From: an uncultured Paracoccaceae bacterium
GTDB lineage: Bacteria; Pseudomonadota; Alphaproteobacteria; Rhodobacterales; Rhodobacteraceae
Assembly (NCBI GenBank): GCA_934500835.1
Contig: CAKSTR010000017.1
Coordinates: 1-47,614 of the forward strand
DNA length: 47,614 nt
Reading direction: 5' to 3'
Numbering within the stretch: position 1 is the first letter of the stretch; each line of letters opens with the position of its first letter. The notes under the pieces are model-generated. The model searched no databases and was not told the origin of the DNA. It saw only the letters and a list, made by a program, of their open reading frames with translations. The position numbers and the translations under genes are program-made. Of this stretch, positions 1 to 8,273 are shown piece after piece.

Positions 1-24
1 TGATCTCCTCGTGCTTGGAGATCA
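1..24. repeat. perfect 8-bp inverted repeat at window edge
   Basis: Bases 1-8 (TGATCTCC) and 17-24 (GGAGATCA) are exact reverse complements around an 8-base loop. The repeat lies just before the point where the OLD-family reading frame is interrupted. It could be a chance palindrome inside the coding region, a hairpin, or part of a recombination scar; the sequence gives no way to decide. Confidence 0.4.
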
Positions 25-73
25 GCAGACTTCAGATCGTAGCTTCCGTCACTGTCCGATTTTCGGGGGGTAG

Positions 74-1807
74 CTCAAACTGATTGTTACCCGCATATTT
101 GATGGAAGTGCATCGAGTGGTCGCTACCATGGCGTCGTTCCGCAGATTGCCGACTTCGTTTCCATTCGAGCTTGTTCTACGGCAACAGCAAAACGCGCCG
201 CCTACAACGCCCTGCGAGAGAACAATCCACTCTATGCTGATCTGCCGAATACTAGTAGCGCGGCAGCAGTCGACCAAGCATTACTTGACTGGGAGACAAA
301 TCATGCCGATCAGCTGGAGCTTTTGCCCGATGATGGACAGTTTTTCGGGTTTCAGAACAATAGTCGTGGGAAGCTCCAACAGTACACAAGCTTTGTGTTC
401 ATTCCGGCGGTGCGCGAGGCGTCGGTGGACGCCTCTGACGGTAAAACGAGCGTTATCGGTAAGTTGCTCGAACTATTAGTGCGCAGCCAGATTCTTCAGC
501 GACCTGACATTATAGCGTTCAAGGCGCAGATGACCAGCGCCTATCAAGCTCTCGTTTCCGCCGAGAATATGCCTGAACTAGGCGCTCTCGCAGGAACACT
601 CACCGCAGATCTGCGCGGCTTATATCAAGATGCAGAAGTTTCGTTGAGCTGGCGCGAGATCGGCGAGATGCCGGTTCCGCTGCCGATGGCAGATGTGTTC
701 CTAAAGGACGATGGCTTCGGCGGGCCAGTGGACAGGCAAGGTCATGGCCTCCAGCGCGCTTTCATCTTTACTCTACTCCAGCATCTAGCGCGGACGGCGG
801 TGCCGGATAGCAAAGAAGTAGCCGCCGAGGGTGAAGCTCTTGACGGCGAAGGTGTACCGGCTGACGCAGCACAGGCGCCGACGCTTATTCTTGCGATCGA
901 AGAGCCTGAACTCTATCAGCACCCGACCAAGCAGCGGCATTTCGCGGAAGTTCTCCGGGGGCTAAGCAGCGGCACACTACCAGGAGTCCAAGGACATACC
1001 CAAGTAATATTCGGTTCGCACTCACCAATGTTTATCTCAATGGGAAAAGCCGACGAAATCAGACTCACGCGACGCTCACCTTGTGCCGACAGCGAATTGA
1101 AGCAATGCAGCTTGCAGGCGCTCGATCTCGAAATCATTGCGCAAAAACTCGAACGTGGATGGGATAAACCAGCTGGCACCTACAACGCACAGACATTGAT
1201 GCCGCGACTCCACATTCTAGGGCCAGAACTGGCGGAGGGCTTTTTCGCGAATGGCGTTATTCTTGTAGAGGGGCGCAGCGACAAAGCGGCCCTGACTGCG
1301 ACGGCTCGGATACTCGGCGTGAACTTTGAAGCGGCGAGCATCGCAATTCTATCGGCTGAGGGCAAATCGAATCTTGATCGCCCCTATGTAATCTTCCGCG
1401 AGCTGGGTATCCCAACTTTTATACTCTGGGACTGCGATCAGCATTTGCCTGAAGCAAGACGAACGCCAACAACCGATCTTGCTTTGAGCAAGCTGGTCAA
1501 GCCGGATGATCAGTTCGACGCAGCGCCGACCAGCGATATGATAAGCGATTGCTACGCACACTTTGAAAAGACGTTGGAACATAAACTCAAGGATGAGCTC
1601 TCACCGGAGGTCCACTCCGCATGCCTTGCTGCTGCCTGCGAGCCATTTGGCGTGCATCCCAACAATGATACGCAGAAGATTCCAGAAGTTGTCTATCAGA
1701 CACTTATGCTTGCGAAGGAACAAGGTCGGGAGAGTGATATGCTAAAAGACCTCGTTCGGGCGATGTGGCGCTTCTTCCGTAATGAAGAAATCCCAGCTCC
1801 AACCTAA
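74..1807 (+). CDS. OLD-family ATP-dependent endonuclease, 5' end missing or frameshifted
   Basis: This is the C-terminal two thirds of an OLD (overcoming lysogenization defect) nuclease, a family that couples an ABC-type ATPase to a TOPRIM nuclease and often acts in phage defence. Visible parts are an ABC-signature-like GHGLQR near 740-760, a Walker B block (LILAIEEPELYQHP, from about 884), a switch-histidine-like GSHSPMF near 1013, and a TOPRIM domain with VEGRSDK near 1270 and a DCD pair near 1430. The Walker A lysine that should precede them is absent. The frame is open from 74 but has a stop at 71-73, directly after a run of six G, and no ATG near the start. A TTG at 323 could start a shortened protein but would cut conserved sequence (FGFQ...PAVREASVDASDG follows it). 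I read it as truncated by the window edge plus a possible frameshift at 65-80. GC is in the low 50s percent, unlike the neighbours, suggesting transfer. Confidence 0.75.
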   Translation, partial: LKLIVTRIFDGSASSGRYHGVVPQIADFVSIRACSTATAKRAAYNALRENNPLYADLPNTSSAAAVDQALLDWETNHADQLELLPDDGQFFGFQNNSRGKLQQYTSFVFIPAVREASVDASDGKTSVIGKLLELLVRSQILQRPDIIAFKAQMTSAYQALVSAENMPELGALAGTLTADLRGLYQDAEVSLSWREIGEMPVPLPMADVFLKDDGFGGPVDRQGHGLQRAFIFTLLQHLARTAVPDSKEVAAEGEALDGEGVPADAAQAPTLILAIEEPELYQHPTKQRHFAEVLRGLSSGTLPGVQGHTQVIFGSHSPMFISMGKADEIRLTRRSPCADSELKQCSLQALDLEIIAQKLERGWDKPAGTYNAQTLMPRLHILGPELAEGFFANGVILVEGRSDKAALTATARILGVNFEAASIAILSAEGKSNLDRPYVIFRELGIPTFILWDCDQHLPEARRTPTTDLALSKLVKPDDQFDAAPTSDMISDCYAHFEKTLEHKLKDELSPEVHSACLAAACEPFGVHPNNDTQKIPEVVYQTLMLAKEQGRESDMLKDLVRAMWRFFRNEEIPAPT

Positions 1808-2086
1808 GCGAGTTCTCCCTTAGCAGAACGAGCGGAGCTGCCTCAATTAACGCTACTGCGACAACCTGTTTAAGGCCTTTATTGACTGCGTTGCCGTCGG
1901 GTCGCTCGTGCGAAGATTTTGGACGGCAGTTTTACTTCGTGATCGTATCGGCTGAGTTGGATCAAGGCCGATTTGAAGGCAAGCGCGCCGCTGTGACGGA
2001 GAGACTGCCTCGCTTAGTTCCCTGAGCGCGAAAAGGTTTGTGTGCCCGCGTACAAATCTAAGATTAAGATAAACGTACGCGCACAA
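1808..2086. other. convergent intergenic gap with a long inverted repeat
   Basis: No convincing gene lies between the convergent ends of the OLD-type gene and the SbcC-like gene. It contains CGCGTAC (2047-2053) and GTACGCG (2075-2081), exact inverted arms around a 21-base A-rich loop, and the match extends outward imperfectly (TGTGC / GCACA). A shorter repeat, GTTCT/AGAAC, lies just after the OLD stop at about 1814-1828. Neither has a T-run typical of an intrinsic terminator. The larger repeat may still act as a bidirectional transcription end or be a recombination relic. Confidence 0.4.
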
Positions 2087-4693
2087 TCAATCCGCTTCAG
2101 CTATGATTTGCAATATCTTTCCGCCCAGATCACGAAAGGCTCTTTGCCTGCAGCTCAGGACGATAATCTGCAGATCCCCCGCCTGCCGGTGCAGTGCGTC
2201 GAACATGCGCTCAATCCGGTCATCATCGGTAAAAACAAGCGCATCATCGAGGAGCACTGGGGCGTGCCGCCCGCCTTTGGCTAGCAACCGCGCGAAAGCA
2301 AGGCGCACGAGGAATGCGATCTGCTCCTGCGTGCCGCCCGAGAGGATGTCGACGGACTCTTCCTGACCGTTTCGGATCAGCGATTGCGGCAGGAGCGTAT
2401 CATCGGCCCAGTTCAGCTCGGCATCGGGCCAAAGCAGCTGTAGCAGGGGGCGTAGCTCCCCGGCAACGGGTTCGAAATATCGGTCGCGGGCTTCGGAGCG
2501 CGCGGCCTCAAGCGCGGCTTGCAGGCGTTGCAGTACTCTCACCTCGCGCTCCACGCGGGCGCAATGCGCGCGTACGACTTCCAGCTTTTCATCAACCTCC
2601 TGCAATCGCTCTTCGACCGCCTCGCCGGAGTTTCCGGCAATCCGTTCAGTCAACGCCGCGATGGCGGGGCGCAACTCGTCGATCCGTTTGTGCGCGGCAT
2701 CATTGACGGACTGCACCCGTTTCAATGTCGCATCTGTGGTATTAATATCGGGGGCCGCGGCGCGGAGGCGCGCAAGCGCGGTATCGCCCAGCGCGCGTTC
2801 GGCCACTGCCCTGTCGGCTTGCGCGACCAGTTCAGCCTCATCCTGGCTTGCCAGCCGCTCAAGTGCGCCCCTTGCGCTTTTCAGCCGCTCGGCCGCCGCC
2901 TCCTGCCGGACCACAGCCTCAGCCCTTGTCATCCGGGCTTCATCCCGGCGTTCCCGCGCGGCATCCCGAGTCACGGCGCGCTCAGTCATCAGGGCTTTGG
3001 CTGTCTGAAGGTCTGTCACGGCCCTTTTCTCAGAGAGCAGGTCGGTTTCATCCTCGGCTGCTGGTGCGGGGAGGGCCGCAAGCTGCCGCTGCAGATCCTC
3101 GATACCCTTTGGCGCCAGCGTGGCCAGTTCTGCGCGAACCCGAGTCAACCGATCTCCGGCTTCCTTGCGCTTGCGGTACACGCTTCCCGCCCCATCCATT
3201 GATGCAAGGCCGAGGGCGCCTAGGGCCTTGGTGAAATCGGTTTCGGCGTGTGCGACATCAGCCAGCCCCTCTGGACCCTCGCCCGGAAGGACCGTCAACG
3301 TGCCCAACCCATCGATCTGCAGTACGGTGTCGGCATGGATCGGAAGGGCCGTGCCATGCTCCAGCGGGCTTTCCGCATGGCGCAAACGTCCCGTCTGACC
3401 GGGCAGATACCGCATGATGACACGTGTTGCGGTGCTGTCCCTCAGGGCGCGGGCTGTGGACAGTGCCGCCGCAAGAGCGCGCAGCCGCTCCATATCTGTG
3501 TCATCCGGGCCGACTGAGGCCTCGGCGGTGGCGGCCTCAAGGGCCTGACGCGCGGCATTGGCTTGCCCAAGCCGCTCTTCCAGTTCGGTTCGGCGGTCGT
3601 TCGCTGCGATGGCTGCGGCGCGTGCCTGTACCCGCTGCAAAAGATCCATTGCCAGCTGGTACACCCCTGCGGCCGAATCATGTTCCACCACAGCCGCACC
3701 AAAGGCCTGTTCTGCAGCAGTAAGCACGTCCTGTGCCGCCAAAAGCTGTTCCTTGGCCTTCTCGTCATTCTGGATTGCCGATGCGTAGTCGTTCTTCGCT
3801 GTCTGCAGGGCCTTGAGATCGTGGCGCGCCCGCTCGGCAGTGGTGGTGGCCGCCTGAAGGGCGTGCATGGCCGCATTCACCTTTTCCGCATGGGCGCGCG
3901 CCGCCTCATGCGCCGCCTTTGCGGCCTCAAAGCGTGCCTGACGCTCAGCCACGGCATCCGGCGCCTCGATCTCGGCCAGTTCGCGCCGCAACCTGGTTCT
4001 CTCTACCAGCGCCGTCTGCAAGGTCTCCACCCGCTTGGCGAGGGCTTCCCGTTCGGCCATCAGCGCATCGACCTTCTGCATCGCCTCGGCCCAGGGGCCA
4101 CCGGCCCTTGGGCGCCCTGTCCCGGTGGCATAGACCCCAAGCTCTTCGCGGCAACGCGCCAAGGCGGCGTCCATGCGACGGCCACCTGTCATCGCTTCCA
4201 CCTCGCCTGTCACCGAGGAAAGAAGATCCCGGCGCGCCACAAAGGCGGTCTGCTGTTCCTTATTGCTGCCATCGACAAGGCTGATGAGGCCCTGGCGCAC
4301 CCACAAGAGGCCGGAGGGCCCGCCATCGCCACCGCCAAGTAGGCGTGCGATCCACCCCTCGGCCTCATCGGCTTGTGCGATCAGCACACCAGCGCGTGTG
4401 ACCCGTGCTTCGGGCTTGCTGAGCCATCGCTTGGAAATGAGGAAGGTACCATCCGGCGTCTCTATCTCTACGGTGACCTCGGGCGCGCCACCGGCATGGG
4501 GGCGCAACTGGCCGATCTCCTTCCCGCGCGAACTATGGGGCACAAAGAACAAGGCGCGAAGCGCATCAAACAAGGTGGACTTCCCGAACTCGTTCGGGGC
4601 ACTGAGCACGTTTACGCCATCATCGATCCCGTCAATCTTTACCGGGCTGGTGAAGCGGCGCACATCCTTGAGGGCAATAGCACGCAGTTTCAT
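2087..4693 (-). CDS. SbcC/Rad50-like coiled-coil AAA ATPase
   Basis: An 868-residue ATPase of the SbcC/RecN/YhaN type, expected to bind DNA ends and work with a Mre11-type nuclease. The Walker A is at residues 32-40 (APNEFGKST). A very long Ala/Glu/Arg-rich coiled-coil middle follows (roughly 170-720). The signature SGGTQEQ lies near residue 785 and the Walker B APVLLDDALVF near 810, followed by a D-loop-like DDDR. It is shorter than classical SbcC (about 1050 residues) and I see no CxxC zinc hook at a coiled-coil apex, so it is closer to the YhaN-like branch. The start ATG overlaps the stop of the upstream nuclease gene by 4 bases (ATGA), implying translational coupling and a two-subunit complex. 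Its place beside an OLD nuclease gene suggests genome defence or double-strand-break processing; that role is inferred. Confidence 0.85.
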   Translation of the reverse strand: MKLRAIALKDVRRFTSPVKIDGIDDGVNVLSAPNEFGKSTLFDALRALFFVPHSSRGKEIGQLRPHAGGAPEVTVEIETPDGTFLISKRWLSKPEARVTRAGVLIAQADEAEGWIARLLGGGDGGPSGLLWVRQGLISLVDGSNKEQQTAFVARRDLLSSVTGEVEAMTGGRRMDAALARCREELGVYATGTGRPRAGGPWAEAMQKVDALMAEREALAKRVETLQTALVERTRLRRELAEIEAPDAVAERQARFEAAKAAHEAARAHAEKVNAAMHALQAATTTAERARHDLKALQTAKNDYASAIQNDEKAKEQLLAAQDVLTAAEQAFGAAVVEHDSAAGVYQLAMDLLQRVQARAAAIAANDRRTELEERLGQANAARQALEAATAEASVGPDDTDMERLRALAAALSTARALRDSTATRVIMRYLPGQTGRLRHAESPLEHGTALPIHADTVLQIDGLGTLTVLPGEGPEGLADVAHAETDFTKALGALGLASMDGAGSVYRKRKEAGDRLTRVRAELATLAPKGIEDLQRQLAALPAPAAEDETDLLSEKRAVTDLQTAKALMTERAVTRDAARERRDEARMTRAEAVVRQEAAAERLKSARGALERLASQDEAELVAQADRAVAERALGDTALARLRAAAPDINTTDATLKRVQSVNDAAHKRIDELRPAIAALTERIAGNSGEAVEERLQEVDEKLEVVRAHCARVEREVRVLQRLQAALEAARSEARDRYFEPVAGELRPLLQLLWPDAELNWADDTLLPQSLIRNGQEESVDILSGGTQEQIAFLVRLAFARLLAKGGRHAPVLLDDALVFTDDDRIERMFDALHRQAGDLQIIVLSCRQRAFRDLGGKILQIIAEAD

Positions 4694-5820
4694 CGTGACG
4701 CCCCAGCCGCATAAGCATAGAGTCGGCTCAGCGCCGCCGCAGAGATGTCGCGCTGCTCGTCGGCCAGCGTATCGTCCCCGGCCTCGGTCATCAGGTATTC
4801 AGCGGCGAGCCGCATGGCCCCGGCATGGTCGATCGCATCAAGGTCGGTAACTTTATGGAGCGTACCCAGACTCTCGGTTTGCAGGTCAAGAAAAGCGAAC
4901 TCCGGTGCATGCCGTTCTGCGGCCGCATGCAGCGCGGCATGACCCGCAAGCGACGTCCATCCACCCGCCTTGATGCGCAAAAGAGTGTTGCGGCGCTCGA
5001 TTGTGGGCAGACGCGCATCCAGCGCGGTGGCGGCGTCTTCGCCCTCATGCAGAGGCAGGGCGATTTCCGACCACAGGAAGCTGCCGGTTTCAATCTCGGA
5101 CACCTCGGGCGTTGCGCCTTGCTCCAAGAGCGTCACGGCCAAGCATTGCCCCCGCACACCATGTTTGAATCGATCTTGCTCTGGCGTGCCCGGATACTGG
5201 GTCCGCGCCGAGACTTGCAGCCTGCCATGCCAATCCCCCAGCGCCAGATAATCCAGCCCAGCGCTTCGGTCACGATCCGGCGGGATCTGTTCGCCGCTTT
5301 CGGTAAAATCGACCACGCCACCATGGGCAAGCCCGATCCTTAGTGTGCCTTCTGGTGCAGGAAGCCGCGGCAGACCCTCGGTCAGGTCACGCCCTGTTGC
5401 GCGCACCGGCACCGGGCATGGCAGAAGCGCCACCCCCGGCGCCATCTCGACCACGGCGGCATCACGCAGCGCGCGGACATTTGCGGGAGCATCGCGGCTG
5501 ATCTCGTCCCAGACCGGCTCGGCGTCGCGCAAGTTGTCGTGGTTACCGGGAAGCAGCCACCACTGAACACCCGCCGCTTCACGCATCGCAGCCAGCGCCT
5601 GTCGCAGCACCTGCCGTGAGGGGGTTGCGGAGTCGAATGTGTCGCCTGCCAGCAGCACATGGCCCGCACCCTGCTCGCGCGCGGCCTCGGCCAGCACCCG
5701 GATCTTGTCGAACCGCGCCTCCATCAATCGGCCGCGCAAGTTCCCGTCCGGCGGCTCGGTGATATTGGCGAAGCGGCGACCAAGGTGCAGGTCACTGGAA
5801 TGAATGAAGCGAAAGACCAT
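4690..5820 (-). CDS. SbcD/Mre11-like metallophosphoesterase (YhaO type)
   Basis: A 376-residue calcineurin-like phosphoesterase predicted to be the nuclease partner of the downstream SbcC-like ATPase. All metal-binding motifs are visible in order: D10-x-H12 (SSDLHLGR), GD at 59-60 (LAGDTFD), GNHD at 92-95, H166 (LAHGG) and GDWH at 195-198. This is the usual two-metal arrangement of DNA exonucleases of this family. The C-terminal third lacks a recognisable catalytic motif and probably contacts the ATPase. It is the first gene of a two-gene minus-strand operon, with its stop overlapping the next start. The operon diverges from a small WYL-like gene across a 164-bp AT-richer spacer, the only space for its promoter. 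Confidence 0.87.
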   Translation of the reverse strand: MVFRFIHSSDLHLGRRFANITEPPDGNLRGRLMEARFDKIRVLAEAAREQGAGHVLLAGDTFDSATPSRQVLRQALAAMREAAGVQWWLLPGNHDNLRDAEPVWDEISRDAPANVRALRDAAVVEMAPGVALLPCPVPVRATGRDLTEGLPRLPAPEGTLRIGLAHGGVVDFTESGEQIPPDRDRSAGLDYLALGDWHGRLQVSARTQYPGTPEQDRFKHGVRGQCLAVTLLEQGATPEVSEIETGSFLWSEIALPLHEGEDAATALDARLPTIERRNTLLRIKAGGWTSLAGHAALHAAAERHAPEFAFLDLQTESLGTLHKVTDLDAIDHAGAMRLAAEYLMTEAGDDTLADEQRDISAAALSRLYAYAAGASR

Positions 5821-5984
5821 TGCGGGAACCTCGAGGGCTTGCGGGCATCAGGACGAAAGCGTAGCATTTTCTATAGCATAACTGACGGGTGATGTCGGTG
5901 ATAGGCAAGCATTCATTGGTAGTAGCTAAGGGTCCTGTATCCCCTCCGTGTTGTGCTACTCTACCCAGATTAGAGGAGGAAGAC
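5821..5984. promoter_or_regulatory. divergent promoter region of sbcDC-like operon and WYL-like gene
   Basis: The 164-bp spacer between divergent starts is AT-richer than either flank. It contains GCAT...TATAGCAT near 5863-5880, usable as a minus-strand -10 region, and a strong ribosome-binding site (GAGGAGGA) at about 5972-5980 in front of the plus-strand gene. I see no clear -35/-10 pair on either strand. Confidence 0.35.
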
Positions 5985-6290
5985 ATGACCATCTATCAGC
6001 AGTTACGAGCTGCAATAGCCAGTAAGAAGCCTGTGCGCGTCCGATTTAAGGGAACAGATCGCGACGTTTGCCCACACGTCATCGGTTTCAAAAATGGGAG
6101 CGAGAAACTGTTAACCTACCAGTTCGCGGGTTACAGTTCCAGCGGGCTGCCACCTGGCGGGGAGTGGCGCTGCATGGGCATTGGTGACATCTCGAATGTA
6201 ACGGTTATAGAAGGAAAGTGGCACACTGGAACAGGGCACTCCCGGCCACAAACATGCGTCGATGAAGTTGATCTAGAGGTTGATTTCTAG
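5985..6290 (+). CDS. small WYL-domain-like protein
   Basis: A 101-residue protein with the look of an isolated WYL-like domain: VRVRFKGTDRDVCPHVIGF, then LLTYQFAGYSSSGLP, GEWRCMGIGDISNVTVIEG. WYL domains bind nucleic acid or ligand and are frequent in defence islands, usually as regulators; a lone domain without a helix-turn-helix has no assigned activity. I chose the ATG at 5985 because a GAGGAGGA site lies directly upstream; the frame extends to an ATG at 5889 but the extra residues are not protein-like. GC is about 50 percent, much like the OLD gene and unlike the genes to the right, so both probably arrived in the same event. Confidence 0.6.
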   Translation: MTIYQQLRAAIASKKPVRVRFKGTDRDVCPHVIGFKNGSEKLLTYQFAGYSSSGLPPGGEWRCMGIGDISNVTVIEGKWHTGTGHSRPQTCVDEVDLEVDF

Positions 6291-6352
6291 CGGCACGCTA
6301 AGCGCCAACAACGCCTCTGTCAGCGTCCGCACGTCGAGCGGGTTACGGAGGC

Positions 6353-6535
6353 GATGTGGATTTCGCTGCAGCACCAGTCGAGCGGCGGCTTTGGGGAACG
6401 CGGCAGCGCAGCACCGTAGGCGCCTTCGCCGAGGCCGAGGCTCTGCTCCTGGACCGTTTCGCCGATGTGACGCTGGCCGAGCTGGCCCGGGATTTCGCCC
6501 GCCGCCACGCGGAAAGACGGGCCGTAAAGGAGTAG
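6353..6535 (+). pseudogene. probable 3' remnant of an Rrf2-type regulator gene
   Basis: The frame ending at the TAG at 6533-6535 encodes AFAEAEALLLDRFADVTLAE and then LARDFARRHAERRA, which resembles the C-terminal end of Rrf2-family regulators (a helix followed by 'xxTLADLA'). No start codon, helix-turn-helix or cysteine cluster is left upstream. The sequence before about 6350 changes character and joins the low-GC island. Rrf2 regulators commonly precede thioredoxin-reductase-like oxidoreductases like the one starting 4 bases later, which supports the reading. The remnant probably marks a deletion or island boundary. Family identification rests on a short stretch and is tentative. Confidence 0.35.
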
Positions 6536-6538
6536 GAC

Positions 6539-7426
6539 ATGCAGGATGTGATCGTGATCGGGGGCAGCTACGCCGGAATGGCACCCGCCCTGCAACTGGC
6601 GCGTGCCCGCCGCAAGGTGCTGGTGATCGACGCAGGGCAAAGGCGCAACCGCTTTGCCAGTCACTCGCACGGGTTCCTGGGGCAGGACGGAGTGGATCCG
6701 GCGGTGATCCACGCAGGGGCGAAGCAGCAGCTTATGGCCTATCCGACGGTAAGATGGATCGAGGGCGCGGCAACCGGCATCACCGGGCAGAAGGACGATT
6801 TCCGGGTCGCCACGGAGGGCGGCGGGACCGTCGAGGGTCGCCGCATCCTGCTGGCCACCGGGGTCGTCGACCGCCTGCCGGAGATTGCGGGCCTTGCCGA
6901 ACACTGGGGCCGGACGGTGTTCCATTGCCCCTATTGCCACGGCTATGAGCTGGACCGGGGCCGGATCGGCGTCATTGCCACCGGGCCGATGTCGGTCCAT
7001 CAGGCGCAGCTTCTGCCGGAATGGGGAGATGTCACCTTCCTGACCAATGGCGCCCTGAGCCTCGACCCCGCGCAGCGCGACGATCTGGACGCGCGCGGTG
7101 TCGCGATCGAGGAGGTGCCGATCACGCGGCTGATCGGCGCGGCGGATGTCGAACTGCACGACGGCCGGGTTCTGTCCTTCGCCGGGCTGTTCACCGCGAG
7201 CCGCACCGAGCCGGCCAGTCCGCTGGCCGAGGCGGCGGGCTGCGTGCTGACCGAAACGCCGATGGGGCTCCAGATCGCAACCGCCGACAACAAGGAAACC
7301 GATGTCCCCGGCATCTTCGCCTGTGGCGATGTCGCGCGGGCACCGCATTCCGTCTCGCTGGCGGTGGGGGACGGGGCATGGGCCGGGGCGCAACTGCACC
7401 GGTCGCTGGTCTGGCCTGAGGGCTGA
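6539..7426 (+). CDS. thioredoxin-reductase-like NAD(P)/FAD-dependent oxidoreductase
   Basis: A 295-residue flavoprotein of the low-molecular-weight thioredoxin reductase fold. An FAD-binding dinucleotide motif opens the protein (VIVIGGSYAGM, residues 4-14), a redox-type CPYC lies at 130-133 inside CPYCHGYE, and the second FAD motif GIFACGDVA lies near residue 260. The CPYCHGYE form is typical of a TrxR-like subfamily of unknown partner rather than of housekeeping TrxB (CATC). A strong AAGGAG site precedes the ATG, located just after the stop of the Rrf2-like remnant. A methyltransferase gene follows 3 bases downstream, so the two are co-translated. The substrate is unknown; peroxide or small disulfide reduction is a family-level guess. 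Confidence 0.85.
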   Translation: MQDVIVIGGSYAGMAPALQLARARRKVLVIDAGQRRNRFASHSHGFLGQDGVDPAVIHAGAKQQLMAYPTVRWIEGAATGITGQKDDFRVATEGGGTVEGRRILLATGVVDRLPEIAGLAEHWGRTVFHCPYCHGYELDRGRIGVIATGPMSVHQAQLLPEWGDVTFLTNGALSLDPAQRDDLDARGVAIEEVPITRLIGAADVELHDGRVLSFAGLFTASRTEPASPLAEAAGCVLTETPMGLQIATADNKETDVPGIFACGDVARAPHSVSLAVGDGAWAGAQLHRSLVWPEG

Positions 7427-7429
7427 GAG

Positions 7430-8107
7430 ATGAAACCCGGCATCCCCAGCCACCCCGGCGAGGCCGCCAGCTACGCCGCACGCGTTGCCCGCCATGTGCC
7501 GGGCCTGCACGACCTGCACCGGATGGCCGGGATCCTGCTGGCCGAGCATGTGCCGGAGAAAGGCCGGGTTCTTGTCCTCGGCGCGGGGGGCGGGCTGGAA
7601 CTGCGGGCATTTGCGCAGGCGCATCCGGGCTGGCGTTTCGATGGCGTCGATCCCTCGCCGGAGATGATCGCCCAGGCGTGGGATGTTCTCGGCAAAAACG
7701 CCGCGCGCGTCGCCTTCCATCAGGACTATATCGAGGACGCGCCCGAGGGTCCTTTCGACGGTGCGACCTGTCTTCTGACTCTGCATTTCCTCCCCAGAGA
7801 GGAACGCCTGCGCACCCTACGCCAGTTGCACCGCCGCCTGCGCCCCGGCGCCCCCTTTGTGATGGTCCATCACAGCTTCCCGCTTGACAGTGGACAACAG
7901 GACCTCTGGCTCAGGCGCAATGCGGCCTGGCTGATCGCTGGCGGCACGCCCGAGGCGCAGGCGATGGCCGGTATCGCGGCAATGGAGGAACGCCTGCCGG
8001 TCCTGCCGCCCAAGGAAGAGGTGGAATTGCTGGAAACCGCCGGTTTCCGGGACATCCAGCTGTTCTACGCCGCCTTCACCTTCAAGGGCTGGGTTGCCCG
8101 GGCGTGA
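7430..8107 (+). CDS. class I SAM-dependent methyltransferase
   Basis: A 225-residue Rossmann-type methyltransferase. Motif I is VLVLGAGGGLELRAFA (about residues 43-59), followed by an acidic loop (GVDPSPEMI) that would bind the ribose of S-adenosylmethionine and then DGATCLLTLHFL for motif IV. The C-terminal part ends in a hydrophobic strand pair (FRDIQLFYAAFTFKGW) typical of small-molecule methyltransferases. The start lies 3 bases after the stop of the flavoprotein gene, indicating one operon. Nothing in the sequence identifies the methyl acceptor. Confidence 0.8.
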   Translation: MKPGIPSHPGEAASYAARVARHVPGLHDLHRMAGILLAEHVPEKGRVLVLGAGGGLELRAFAQAHPGWRFDGVDPSPEMIAQAWDVLGKNAARVAFHQDYIEDAPEGPFDGATCLLTLHFLPREERLRTLRQLHRRLRPGAPFVMVHHSFPLDSGQQDLWLRRNAAWLIAGGTPEAQAMAGIAAMEERLPVLPPKEEVELLETAGFRDIQLFYAAFTFKGWVARA

Positions 8108-8273
8108 TGGCTGGGGTGACGAATTGTGGTCCAGCGTGAGGGGCGGCCTCGTTCCGCTCGTCATATGGACCGAGATATTTGCTGCAGCGGGATCCACTGG
8201 CAGGTTTCGGAAACACCGCCATGCAGCATTCTTCAACACCACCGGGCAGCTTTGTCACGGATTCCCGGTCTTC

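Noticed and set aside
5889..5984. 32-residue N-terminal extension of the WYL-like protein
   Set aside because: The GAGGAGGA site immediately before 5985 and non-protein-like residues in the extension favour the shorter form.
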